A stretch of DNA of 64,000 nucleotides from JAAFHB01 sp963677935 (GTDB lineage Bacteria; Bacteroidota; Bacteroidia; Bacteroidales; Prolixibacteraceae), in the NCBI GenBank assembly GCA_963677935.2, contig CAXXEH010000003.1, positions 4,278,001 to 4,342,000 of the forward strand, written 5' to 3'. The position numbers and the translations under genes were made by a program. Below the pieces are notes generated by a model. The model was not told the DNA's origin and searched no databases. It saw nothing but the letters and a program-made list of their open reading frames with translations. This document shows positions 44,234-53,409 of the stretch, piece by piece. How positions within the stretch are numbered: the stretch's first letter is position 1; every line of letters starts with the position of its first letter.

Positions 44234-45718
44234 TCACCTCCACTCCACCCAAAGCATTGTTTTCATCCAGGGGAGTCTGATCATTGAAATTCCCCAGGGC
44301 AATTGATCGAGGAGAATATCGTATGTTCGCGATTCAACCTGCAGCAGCCAATCCCCGTCCTCCTTCTGTGAGAGTTTTCCTGGTCTGACAAGAAAACTTC
44401 CCCTCAAACCATCCACGGATGTATTGCCCAAGGCTTCCCAATGACTGATGGCGGCCTCCAGCATAGCCAAGGCTTCGTTTTTTTCACTCTCCGAAATTTC
44501 AATCAATAACGGCACAGGCATTGAAAGGGGAATACCGCAAAGAAGCTTAGGTAAAACCAATTCATATTCCGGTGCATCCGTATGCCCCGAAACCAGGTAA
44601 TGAAGCAGACACAGCGCCCTCTCTGGTTGCAAAAGTTCATCTTCCGCTGCAATTCCCAGCAGTTCAAAAAACCGCTGAAGAAATGGGTGAAGCAGTATCA
44701 GTCCGGAATTATCGATGAAAATACCTTCACGAATTTCCTGATTCACTGATTCTGATGCAATCGCGGGAACAGAAACAGATTGTATTTTTCCTTTAACCTC
44801 CGCTGTTTCACCCAACTTCTTCAAACTTAGCTTATTGATAAAGGGTTGATCTTCTGACAAAATATCTTCAAAAATTCGGATGATATATTTTACCAGTACG
44901 ACTTGTGATTTTAATTCATCAAGCACCTGATTCACAATTTCAACTTTCCGGACTGCCGGATTAAATGCTGAAAGGATAATGGTTTTCTCAAGAATTAACT
45001 GCTTCAGAATCTTGCGGATTTCAGGTGTAAATGTAAAGTTATCCGGGAGATGGAGCAGAAGATCAGGTTTGTCCGGCAAATGATCTGACTCATCAATTAA
45101 TTTCACCATTTCGTGGTAAATAGTTAAAATCCCGGGGGCCACTTTCCGGAATAACAGCTGAATAAACTTCTTTGAAAACTGCAGGATCAGCCGTTTTGCC
45201 GCACCCTGGGATTGAAACGACTCCATGATTTTTACCGTTGGGATTGGACGACCGACACCTGAATCATCATTGATCATCCGCTCTGAAAGGACTACCTCCA
45301 GGCTTTTCCCTTCCGGCAATTGATACGACCATGGAAGGCGCCCCATTTTCAGAAAATAAATAAATACTTCCCACAATTTTTCTTCAATGCTTTGAATATA
45401 GGTTCCTTCAGTAGTCTGCCTATGATCAATTGAAACGGACTTAAGAGATTCTTTTTTAATAATTTTTCTTAACTCCGCGGCCACAATTGATGCAAGATCC
45501 TGATCAATCCTCGACAGGTTAATCGTTCCTGCATCAATCACCAGACGATCGATCACCAGTTGGGTTCCCGAAACATCGTGGTCATCCAATACCTCCCCGA
45601 TTGCTGGCAATACTTTTGAATAATAGAGATCCGGCATATGGCGCTGCAATGCAAAACCTTCAGCTTCTGAACCGTTCAGATCAACATTCAGAAATTGTTG
45701 CCGGATAAAGTGTCTCAT
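44234..45718 (-). CDS. Contractile injection system tape-measure-type protein (CIS_TMP, Afp14 position)
   Basis: A 494-residue helical protein. The N-terminal 90 residues (FIRQQFLNVDLNGSEAEGFALQRHMPDLYYSKVLPAIGEVLDD, with LVIDRLVIDAGTINLSRI) match the domain found at the start of Bacteroidota proteins called CIS tape measure; a long helical rest carries SGLILLHPFLQRFFELLGI, typical of the same family. The name reflects the proposed role in setting tube length, by analogy with Afp14; this is not shown for this protein. Its ATG overlaps the stop of the 1300-residue gene by one base (TAATG). Confidence 0.83.
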   Translation of the reverse strand: MRHFIRQQFLNVDLNGSEAEGFALQRHMPDLYYSKVLPAIGEVLDDHDVSGTQLVIDRLVIDAGTINLSRIDQDLASIVAAELRKIIKKESLKSVSIDHRQTTEGTYIQSIEEKLWEVFIYFLKMGRLPWSYQLPEGKSLEVVLSERMINDDSGVGRPIPTVKIMESFQSQGAAKRLILQFSKKFIQLLFRKVAPGILTIYHEMVKLIDESDHLPDKPDLLLHLPDNFTFTPEIRKILKQLILEKTIILSAFNPAVRKVEIVNQVLDELKSQVVLVKYIIRIFEDILSEDQPFINKLSLKKLGETAEVKGKIQSVSVPAIASESVNQEIREGIFIDNSGLILLHPFLQRFFELLGIAAEDELLQPERALCLLHYLVSGHTDAPEYELVLPKLLCGIPLSMPVPLLIEISESEKNEALAMLEAAISHWEALGNTSVDGLRGSFLVRPGKLSQKEDGDWLLQVESRTYDILLDQLPWGISMIRLPWMKTMLWVEWR

Positions 45719-48700
45719 TATTTGAACTTATTTTCAGCTGTTACAAAACACCCATTGGCATTAATCACTGTTAGCCGAACCGATCCGTTGGGTTTACGGA
45801 CAACGGCCTGCACCTTCTCACCCACATAAAATGGTTCAGTGGCATCGGTATTCAAAACATCCCACACCCATGAAATCAGGTTTTTCTCTTTGGAGATACA
45901 CTGAAACACGAATAAACCATTATCCGATGGTTCGATGACCAGTTCAGGCTTCAACAGTGCCGCGGTACACAATTTCACATAATCGGTACCTGCACACTGG
46001 TTGCGCTCGCGACCATCAAAAGCAGGTACTGACATTTTCTCCTTCAGCTCAAGATTTGTGGATATCGTACCGTCGAAAGCAACTCCGTTCACATCAGGTT
46101 CATTGGTATACCTGTAATTAAGGGCAAATCCCTGTGACGGTTTTGCTGCTTTATATTCAAATTCAAGGTTAAATGTCTCACAAACAAAATATTCGATCCA
46201 GAGGATTCCAAACGGATCGGTATCTGTCGGTTCGTAGGTGATCATCAGCCGGTTTTTACCAGCATCACCCAGGAGTTCAATCAACGACTTTTGAATGACT
46301 TCATTTAACTTCCCTGCCATTTTGGCCATTGCACCTTTAAAATCATTATTCAGGACATCAACAGGCATCTGTAATAAATCAGCTGATGAAGGAAGATTAA
46401 TCGTTTTTCCATTAAATCTGAACACAACCTCTTTTATCTGATCATACAATTTGTAAGGTGCACCATCGGTTGGTGGTTGCAGCCAAAGCCGATACGCCGA
46501 TTTGCGCGATTTTCCTTCACAAGGGAGCAGGCATGGTTTTTTACAGGTATAATTCACGGTAACCGCTGCTGAACACCCCCGGTAATCGGTGATCACAATT
46601 TCTGTATTGGTTTTTGAGGGTATCGGATCGCTCTGAAAGTTACTGCCATCAATCTTGCCCGATTTTGAAGTATAGGGTGGCGTTCCTCCCGAAATCTGCA
46701 GGGTTGTAACATATTCCCCCTTATCACCCACGCACTCATATTTGGGTGTTCCCAATGAAAGATGCATCGGAACCTCAATCTGCTGAACAGCGGATAATGT
46801 CCCCTCAATATCTCTCACAATCAGGGTGTAATTTCCACTGGCAAGAAGAAATTCATTTTTCAGGTCAATAAAGTCAGCACTGTTTATTTTAATTTTATAG
46901 GGTGACATTCCACCTGTAGGGGTTATCCTAATATTTGCTTTGTCGTCAGAATTGGTGCACTCCATATTGACACTAAAATTGAGCGGCGCCTTTGGAAGGA
47001 TAAACTGAATGGGTGAACAACCGGAACAACAGATATAAGGGAGAAAGAAATCGGCGATCACCGTTCCATCTGCCAGCTCGTTAACTGTTTTAGCGATAAT
47101 TCTTTCAGCTGTCTTTTCACGTATCCCCTTTTCAATATCCAAATCAGTGCGGGAGATTTGTTTCGACATTTCATTGACAATCAATTTAATGTCAGGATCG
47201 ATCTGCACTGTATCGCTTTTAACCATCAGTCGTTCAAATGCTTTTGAGATGGTGTCAGTGCTTTCGGAAGCAAATCCCACCTCCCTTAAACCGGCTTTCA
47301 GTGAATTGTAATTGGTTACCGCAACCGTCTGAAGCCTGATTGGAGTTGGGTCATCGTGGTAAACAACAATAAATGTACCTCCAATTGGCACTCCCGCTTT
47401 ATGCTGAATTCCCGGATTTTTCTGCAGGAAGTTACTTAAAAATAATTTCTTCTTCACATCGGTCAAACGCTTTGCATACTCTTCACCAATTGATCTGAAT
47501 GCTTCCATCTGACTGGCATAACGAACCGCCTCAAGGAGGTTAAAGAGATCGTTCCATTCATTGCTTGCAGTATCTGCCTGCTTTTTGAATTGTGCATTTA
47601 AAAACTCCAGCTGATCAAACAGGTCCTTGAATTCAGTTAGACTAAAATCGCTCAGGAGCGTGTTTTTAAGATAATTACAAATATCGAGCAATACTTCGGC
47701 ATAGGATGCCGTGGCCTGAATGATCGCACTTTCGCCCAGAAAAGCATCTTTGATGTTAAAGTGTGTCGCCCTTTTGGTCGTTGTCGTTGCATCTGTTTTT
47801 GCTTTTCTTGTAGCTGCATATTGCATTTCGAGCATTGCCCCGAAAGTTGAGGGTTCAACCACCACATCCGGATTAAAGGCATGGATTAAGGATGCTTTTG
47901 TTGTGTCTGTGATCAAAATTTCCCGGCTCACCTTCCGTCTGTAAAATGAGGCCAGGGTTTTGCCTAATGCACTGATGAACTCATCCCGGAGCGCGTCAAA
48001 CAGCGCCTCCAGATCCTCAAACCTGCAGACTTCCTTACTCAGGTCAACAGGTATCCGGGCATCAAATTCACCTGTTCGCAATGCGATGATTTCGATCGGA
48101 AGCCGGTTGGCTGTTTTAATTTCAAGAAGGGTACTCAACACACTTTTCACATTCTTGCCCAGATGACCCTCAATTCTAAAGAAGTTAAAAGGCTCAAGAT
48201 CATATTCCAATGGGCGGGTTACAAAAGCAGGAGCAAGAGGAATATATTCGTCCGATCGGTAGCTCAGGTTCTGGTTGGCCCTGTTGCGGCGTGTTTTTTC
48301 GACATTCCAAACCTGGAACAGTGGTGGATTTCCCATTTGAAGGTAATAATAGGGAATTGATTTTGACGAAAGTGGCGCATCTGAAAGCTTGCTGGGGGTG
48401 ACCCGAACAGGGATGAATTTTCGTGCGACCTCCTTATTGGTAAAATCGGGAGGAGTAGGATTATTGGTAAAATGAACCACCATCTCCACCATCCTCGTGA
48501 ACAGCTGGAGTACTTCTGCTTTACGCTCTTCACAACCTTGAATGGCAGGAGACAATAGAAAATCGTGGCGATAGATGCCTGGATTTTTTACTGAACCGGG
48601 ATTCATCAACCCAAGCATCAGATGGCGGGGGAAAAGTTCTTCAGGTGGACAACAGGCGCACATCAGACTGGCCCCTTTCCATCGAAACTCTTCGTAAGCC

Positions 48701-49620
48701 TGGATTAGGTCGTCAAAAAAGTCAAAATAATACTGGAGGAAACGCACCTGGCCGGTATCGGTTGGTACGCCATCCAAAAATCCGAATTTCTTGTCGAACC
48801 CGGCAAACGGATCTGCCGGATAGGTCTCATGAAATAATGGGGCAAAAGCTTTAAAGGCAGCAGACAAGACCTTACCCATGTTCGCTGCCACTCTGTTTTT
48901 CTGAAATACAGTTAAAAAAGCGGCAAAAACTTCGTTTGAGGTGACCGGAGTGGTATTCGGAACATTGTAACGGGGCAAACGGATATCATGCAAATTGATC
49001 CTTGAGAGGAGCGCCGATTCAATATCAGTTGCGGTATAATTAGTTCCTAATTGGTTTGAAACAGCAATAACTTTTGCAAGGTCATCGACGCCGATCAGCA
49101 GCCTGCGGACCGTTGCGGTCACCATTCCACCTTTATCATCACAGTTGTTGGCGCTGCAATTGCGCAACCCCTCTTTTTTCAACTCCAAAAACAGAATAAC
49201 CGCTTTATCATCCAAAAAAGTCGGATCTTTTCCTAACAAAATGGAATTCGGTTCCCCGGCAGGGAACAACTCCCACATGGTATACTGGAAAGATTTCCCT
49301 CCTGATTCATACCTAAACTGAGGGTATCCGACCTCACCCGGAAGGGTATAATTTTTGTAGGAAACCAGGGTGACATCCGCAGGTTCAACCAGGAGATAGC
49401 CGGCAGAACCCACTCCGCATCCCCGGGTAAGATGGATCACCTTATCGCTTCCGATGGTTTCGGACCTGATTTCCAAGCCACACGCGATTCCAATACCAAT
49501 CAGATTAGCCCGCGTGAGCCGCTCCGGTTCATCGAGGTAATCGAATATCTGATTCAAATGAAAACTTGTAAGCACTTGGTTGGCTTCGAAAAACGGATAA
49601 CTATCTTGAATCGGTTTCAT
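45718..49620 (-). CDS. Large eCIS-associated protein with SprB/PKD-like modules (Afp13 position)
   Basis: A 1300-residue protein. The N-terminus (YPFFEANQVLTSFHLNQIFDYLDEPERLTRANLIGIGI) is characteristic of a protein found in Bacteroidota eCIS operons. Residues about 900-1060 contain beta-sandwich modules with GGMSPYKIKINSA and SGGTPPYTSKSG, resembling SprB/PKD-type repeats of gliding and adhesion proteins. Cysteine clusters occur near the modules (CCSGCS, TCKKPCLLPCEG). It lies between the giant baseplate gene and the tape-measure-type gene, where Afp/PVC have the tail-fibre gene. Target binding is therefore a reasonable inference but not demonstrated. Confidence 0.75.
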   Translation of the reverse strand: MKPIQDSYPFFEANQVLTSFHLNQIFDYLDEPERLTRANLIGIGIACGLEIRSETIGSDKVIHLTRGCGVGSAGYLLVEPADVTLVSYKNYTLPGEVGYPQFRYESGGKSFQYTMWELFPAGEPNSILLGKDPTFLDDKAVILFLELKKEGLRNCSANNCDDKGGMVTATVRRLLIGVDDLAKVIAVSNQLGTNYTATDIESALLSRINLHDIRLPRYNVPNTTPVTSNEVFAAFLTVFQKNRVAANMGKVLSAAFKAFAPLFHETYPADPFAGFDKKFGFLDGVPTDTGQVRFLQYYFDFFDDLIQAYEEFRWKGASLMCACCPPEELFPRHLMLGLMNPGSVKNPGIYRHDFLLSPAIQGCEERKAEVLQLFTRMVEMVVHFTNNPTPPDFTNKEVARKFIPVRVTPSKLSDAPLSSKSIPYYYLQMGNPPLFQVWNVEKTRRNRANQNLSYRSDEYIPLAPAFVTRPLEYDLEPFNFFRIEGHLGKNVKSVLSTLLEIKTANRLPIEIIALRTGEFDARIPVDLSKEVCRFEDLEALFDALRDEFISALGKTLASFYRRKVSREILITDTTKASLIHAFNPDVVVEPSTFGAMLEMQYAATRKAKTDATTTTKRATHFNIKDAFLGESAIIQATASYAEVLLDICNYLKNTLLSDFSLTEFKDLFDQLEFLNAQFKKQADTASNEWNDLFNLLEAVRYASQMEAFRSIGEEYAKRLTDVKKKLFLSNFLQKNPGIQHKAGVPIGGTFIVVYHDDPTPIRLQTVAVTNYNSLKAGLREVGFASESTDTISKAFERLMVKSDTVQIDPDIKLIVNEMSKQISRTDLDIEKGIREKTAERIIAKTVNELADGTVIADFFLPYICCSGCSPIQFILPKAPLNFSVNMECTNSDDKANIRITPTGGMSPYKIKINSADFIDLKNEFLLASGNYTLIVRDIEGTLSAVQQIEVPMHLSLGTPKYECVGDKGEYVTTLQISGGTPPYTSKSGKIDGSNFQSDPIPSKTNTEIVITDYRGCSAAVTVNYTCKKPCLLPCEGKSRKSAYRLWLQPPTDGAPYKLYDQIKEVVFRFNGKTINLPSSADLLQMPVDVLNNDFKGAMAKMAGKLNEVIQKSLIELLGDAGKNRLMITYEPTDTDPFGILWIEYFVCETFNLEFEYKAAKPSQGFALNYRYTNEPDVNGVAFDGTISTNLELKEKMSVPAFDGRERNQCAGTDYVKLCTAALLKPELVIEPSDNGLFVFQCISKEKNLISWVWDVLNTDATEPFYVGEKVQAVVRKPNGSVRLTVINANGCFVTAENKFK

Positions 49621-49677
49621 AATAAATTCATTTTTGGGATGATATTAATGTCCATTTTTTCAATTTACGTATGATCA

Positions 49678-52600
49678 TTAAAGTGTTACATTTCTCCTGA
49701 CACCATTATTTCCGAGGGCCGTACTCCCCAGCCGGACAGGATTCTGATCGCTACCATCGTCACAATCGTGCAGTGTGGCTCCCGGGTAACTGTTTTTTAA
49801 CTTGCTCAGCATTTGCACAACTTTCCTAAGACTATACGACACCTTTTTATAGGATTTATATTTTTGAAGTAGGTACTCCCCTACTTTCTCCTCAGTCCCG
49901 GGTTGATAAGGAATTCCCGGACAGAGTGAAACTTTAGGTGGTTTAAAGTTTGAGAAATCCTTCAGTTCACGACCTGCCTCAATATTATTATCCATCCATC
50001 TGTAAAATGACATTCCGTAATTATTGATTACCTGCGATGCACAGGCACAGCTGTCGTATTTGTTCGATGATGGCAGATCTGTTGCAAGGTTCGCCTTAAG
50101 AATGGCCTCAACATTTTCGTGCAGCCGCTCTTCCGTCCAGTCGAATGCTTCATTCTCCTTCAGCCATTGGCACCAGGCATCTTCAAAACGTTCGAACTGC
50201 CATCCATTCACCACAATATCACTGAAATAACCAACCATCAAACCGGTGATCTCCTTCCAAAGATCTTTGTCAATCGTCAGGGAACAGGTGATATCCGAAG
50301 GTTTTAATTTCGAAAAGAGTTTATCAAGTGCCGTATTGAGCACATCGGGATTCCACCAGGTAAGTGTTTTATCCTCATACCAGGTACTGAAAGTGTTCGA
50401 AAAGAGGGTATAAAGCGAAAGGGTACATCCACAGGCTTCTTTTTCCGAAGGGCGCTCACCCCCTGAATTAATCCCTTTATTCATCACTAAACCAGTGATA
50501 TCAGAGATAACCGGATCACACGGATTTTCTATGAACCCATCGTTGCCAACCCAGCAGATTTTACCCAACAAATGGGAAGGGAGTTCCTGCCGGATGGTCC
50601 GGTCAGCAAATCGGCGCATATCGAGATTGACATTGAAGGGAGCGGTCCATCCGGGCATCACATAGGTGAGCCGGAAAGAGTACGGATCTTCATCCCCGCA
50701 AGTTTTGCACGAGCCGTCGTTACACGCCGGATAGAGTGCATCTCCGGGAAATTTGGGCCTCAACAAGAGATGTTCAACTACAAATGCCTTTTCGTTGGCG
50801 CTCCAGCCTAACAATTCGTTCATTACATCCAAAGCCTCAGCCTTCGATTTAAACGGATGCGGATCAGATCCCAGCGGATTCCCGGCTTCATCTTTCAGAA
50901 TAAGATTAAACTGATCATCCTTTGCGATAATTTCCCAGGCATCCTCCTGAATCATCTGTTTGATCATCTGTTTGTAGGCAGATTCACCTGCCAGTTCAAC
51001 CGTTAACGCTTTTACTTTCAGCGATCCCCTTAACCACGCCGTGCCGTTATTGTCATTAAGCGAGAATTTTACCGTAAAGAGGCTTGCTATTCCGGTAATG
51101 CTCCAGCTAAAGGCGAGGTCGGGATAGCCGAGCAAAAGTGTGATCCGCTTTTCGAGTCCCGAAATATTTGCCGGGTTACCGAATTTCTGCCTGAAATCAA
51201 ATGCCCTGGCGCGGTCGTGACTGATAACCGGGTATTTTTTCAGGAAGGAAATCTTATCGTCGATCAGGTGTTTAGCCGCCACGGGTTTCCCCTGAAGATT
51301 TGTGAGCATAAGGGCATATTCGCTGAATTGCTCTCCAAACCTCGCTAAAAGGTGATTCAGGAACCGATTCCGACGCTCCTGAAATTCCGAAAACGTCTCT
51401 GCCATCCCTTCCAGCGCCGGTTTATTCAGACCGGTTGTTATCTCGTTGTAACCTGCAATCAGCTCTTCGCTGAATTCTTTGACAAAATAGGTCTTACCAA
51501 CATTGGGATTGAGTGAAAATAAATCGGGGAGGTGAGCGATCTGCGCAAAAGCATTCCCCAGCAATTGCTCATAGATCAGCAGATAGGCTTTAAGCTGTTT
51601 GGCGGCACTCTTCCGATGCGCAGCAGCTTGTGACGGCAAGCCGGCAGGACCGACGCCGTACACTGCCGGCAGGCTGTACTGAACCGGGAAGTAATCTTCC
51701 GTATTGGCAAATTGCCCTCCCTGAACCGGCAAATCGTTTTGAGCGCCGCTGAACTTCGGACGTTCGGCCTCGCCGCGTAACTGGGTAAGGGTATCTTTTA
51801 CCTCATCCATGCGTGGCTGAAAGGGTAGTCCGTTTTTATAAAACAGAAACCGCGAAAAATTGGGATAGAGGCGCGGCTGGTGCATCTCCTTCACATAGAG
51901 CAACCATGATGCACTTGACTTATTCGCGTCGAAAACCGGCTTACCGTTCACCCATGAGGGATCGGCTGCTCCCCTCGCGACATTACCCTCCTCATCATAT
52001 TTGGTAAGCATAAGGTTATTAACGGCAATGACCCCTTCAATTTCCATTAGCAGATTAACGATATCAGAGGTGCGTAACACCTTTTTCAGCGCCGCAATTT
52101 CCAGATCGTTGGCTTTTATAAACCCGTTTGACAATTCGGGTCCGTTAAATATCTCCTCAACAGGAACCTTTTCTGCGATCATCTCCTGAAGGGAATAAAA
52201 TAAAACAGGCGGATTAAAGTACCTTTCAATTTCAAACCAGATCATGGCCTGGACCCGCTCGATATCGGCACCGGCAGCAACCTCCACATCGGCACAGACG
52301 GCCACATCTTCAATACCCACACCTTTTATGCGGCAAAAATCCTCATCCAGATTGCGATGGCAGTACAGATTAGATTTCGTGGCGCTTACCATCTCCGCAA
52401 CTTTCAACAATTTCCTGCGGTAAAGCCGGATGATTCCGCCGCTACCAGTCTCTTCCAGCCGTTTCCGGATATCCAAAACTGTGCTCATCTTCTTTGTCGT
52501 AGCATCTCCGATCAAGAGGATGGCTACGTTGTCAATCCTAATTTTCTCGTGTGAAGGGATCAGCTCCACCTCAAAATCTGCATAAAAAATATTCCGCCAC

Positions 52601-53409
52601 TCTCTTCTCAGATAGTCGTCTTTTGCGGTATCGTTGAGCCACGGATCATGTATAACATCATACGATTTTGTGGCTCCCAGCTGCAGGAGTTTCAGGGCAA
52701 AAGATTTCCCGTTTTCAAAATTAAAGTTATCATTGCTTTCAGTGAAAAGTCTCCACGAAGCGCTATTCCCCAATTGCCATTCCGGGAACCGGAATTCAAT
52801 AAGCATCTCGTGAGATTTTCCATCGCTATCAGAAAAAGTGTATTTCTGTTCGATTTTGCGATTATTCAGATCCCCTAATTCGGGATCAGATTCCAGCTCA
52901 AGCAATACATCATAAAGTCCCCGGGGAGAAACCTTTAATGGCTGGAGCCCCTCCTTTTTAGGTTTTTCAAACGAGAGGTTAAGTTTATCTTCGTCACACC
53001 ATGCATAATATTCAGCATCACAGGCACATTCCTTACAAAATACCCAGCCATTGCGAATCCCTTCAAGGTCGATAAGGATTCTGCGAAAATCATTTGACGT
53101 CCAGGGGTTAACGGTGAGAATTTCCCTTGCCGTGAAAAAAGACTGATCAGGGAAAGGATTTTTTCCGGTTGAAGGGCTCTCCGGAGTAAGAATATCTTTT
53201 ATATCCTTGCCGGTCCGGTAAGCAAGATCGGTGATGGCATAACAAAGTGCCTCGAGAATGGTAATTCCAGGGTCATGGGTATTATAATCGGTCCATTGCC
53301 GGCTACCCATCTGTTCAATAAAGCCAATGCCCTCTTTTCGGAGACGGTAGTAATCGTGTGCCGGTTTCAGATCTGGCTTCTTTTCGATGGAAACAGGTTG
53401 TATATTCAT
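49678..53409 (-). CDS. Giant eCIS baseplate protein (Afp12-like)
   Basis: A protein of about 1243 residues; ATG at 53409 (MNIQPVSIEKK) is preferred because it overlaps the previous stop by ATGA. Near the N-terminus is QWTDYNTHDPGITILEALCYAITDLAYRTG, the hallmark of baseplate J-related Afp12 proteins. The remainder is long mixed alpha/beta sequence with an inserted Cys-containing segment (CNDGSCKTCGDEDPY, around 915) and a Cys-rich tail, unusual for a cytoplasmically assembled particle. With the next gene upstream it should form the baseplate wedge around the spike. Confidence 0.85.
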   Translation of the reverse strand: MNIQPVSIEKKPDLKPAHDYYRLRKEGIGFIEQMGSRQWTDYNTHDPGITILEALCYAITDLAYRTGKDIKDILTPESPSTGKNPFPDQSFFTAREILTVNPWTSNDFRRILIDLEGIRNGWVFCKECACDAEYYAWCDEDKLNLSFEKPKKEGLQPLKVSPRGLYDVLLELESDPELGDLNNRKIEQKYTFSDSDGKSHEMLIEFRFPEWQLGNSASWRLFTESNDNFNFENGKSFALKLLQLGATKSYDVIHDPWLNDTAKDDYLRREWRNIFYADFEVELIPSHEKIRIDNVAILLIGDATTKKMSTVLDIRKRLEETGSGGIIRLYRRKLLKVAEMVSATKSNLYCHRNLDEDFCRIKGVGIEDVAVCADVEVAAGADIERVQAMIWFEIERYFNPPVLFYSLQEMIAEKVPVEEIFNGPELSNGFIKANDLEIAALKKVLRTSDIVNLLMEIEGVIAVNNLMLTKYDEEGNVARGAADPSWVNGKPVFDANKSSASWLLYVKEMHQPRLYPNFSRFLFYKNGLPFQPRMDEVKDTLTQLRGEAERPKFSGAQNDLPVQGGQFANTEDYFPVQYSLPAVYGVGPAGLPSQAAAHRKSAAKQLKAYLLIYEQLLGNAFAQIAHLPDLFSLNPNVGKTYFVKEFSEELIAGYNEITTGLNKPALEGMAETFSEFQERRNRFLNHLLARFGEQFSEYALMLTNLQGKPVAAKHLIDDKISFLKKYPVISHDRARAFDFRQKFGNPANISGLEKRITLLLGYPDLAFSWSITGIASLFTVKFSLNDNNGTAWLRGSLKVKALTVELAGESAYKQMIKQMIQEDAWEIIAKDDQFNLILKDEAGNPLGSDPHPFKSKAEALDVMNELLGWSANEKAFVVEHLLLRPKFPGDALYPACNDGSCKTCGDEDPYSFRLTYVMPGWTAPFNVNLDMRRFADRTIRQELPSHLLGKICWVGNDGFIENPCDPVISDITGLVMNKGINSGGERPSEKEACGCTLSLYTLFSNTFSTWYEDKTLTWWNPDVLNTALDKLFSKLKPSDITCSLTIDKDLWKEITGLMVGYFSDIVVNGWQFERFEDAWCQWLKENEAFDWTEERLHENVEAILKANLATDLPSSNKYDSCACASQVINNYGMSFYRWMDNNIEAGRELKDFSNFKPPKVSLCPGIPYQPGTEEKVGEYLLQKYKSYKKVSYSLRKVVQMLSKLKNSYPGATLHDCDDGSDQNPVRLGSTALGNNGVRRNVTL

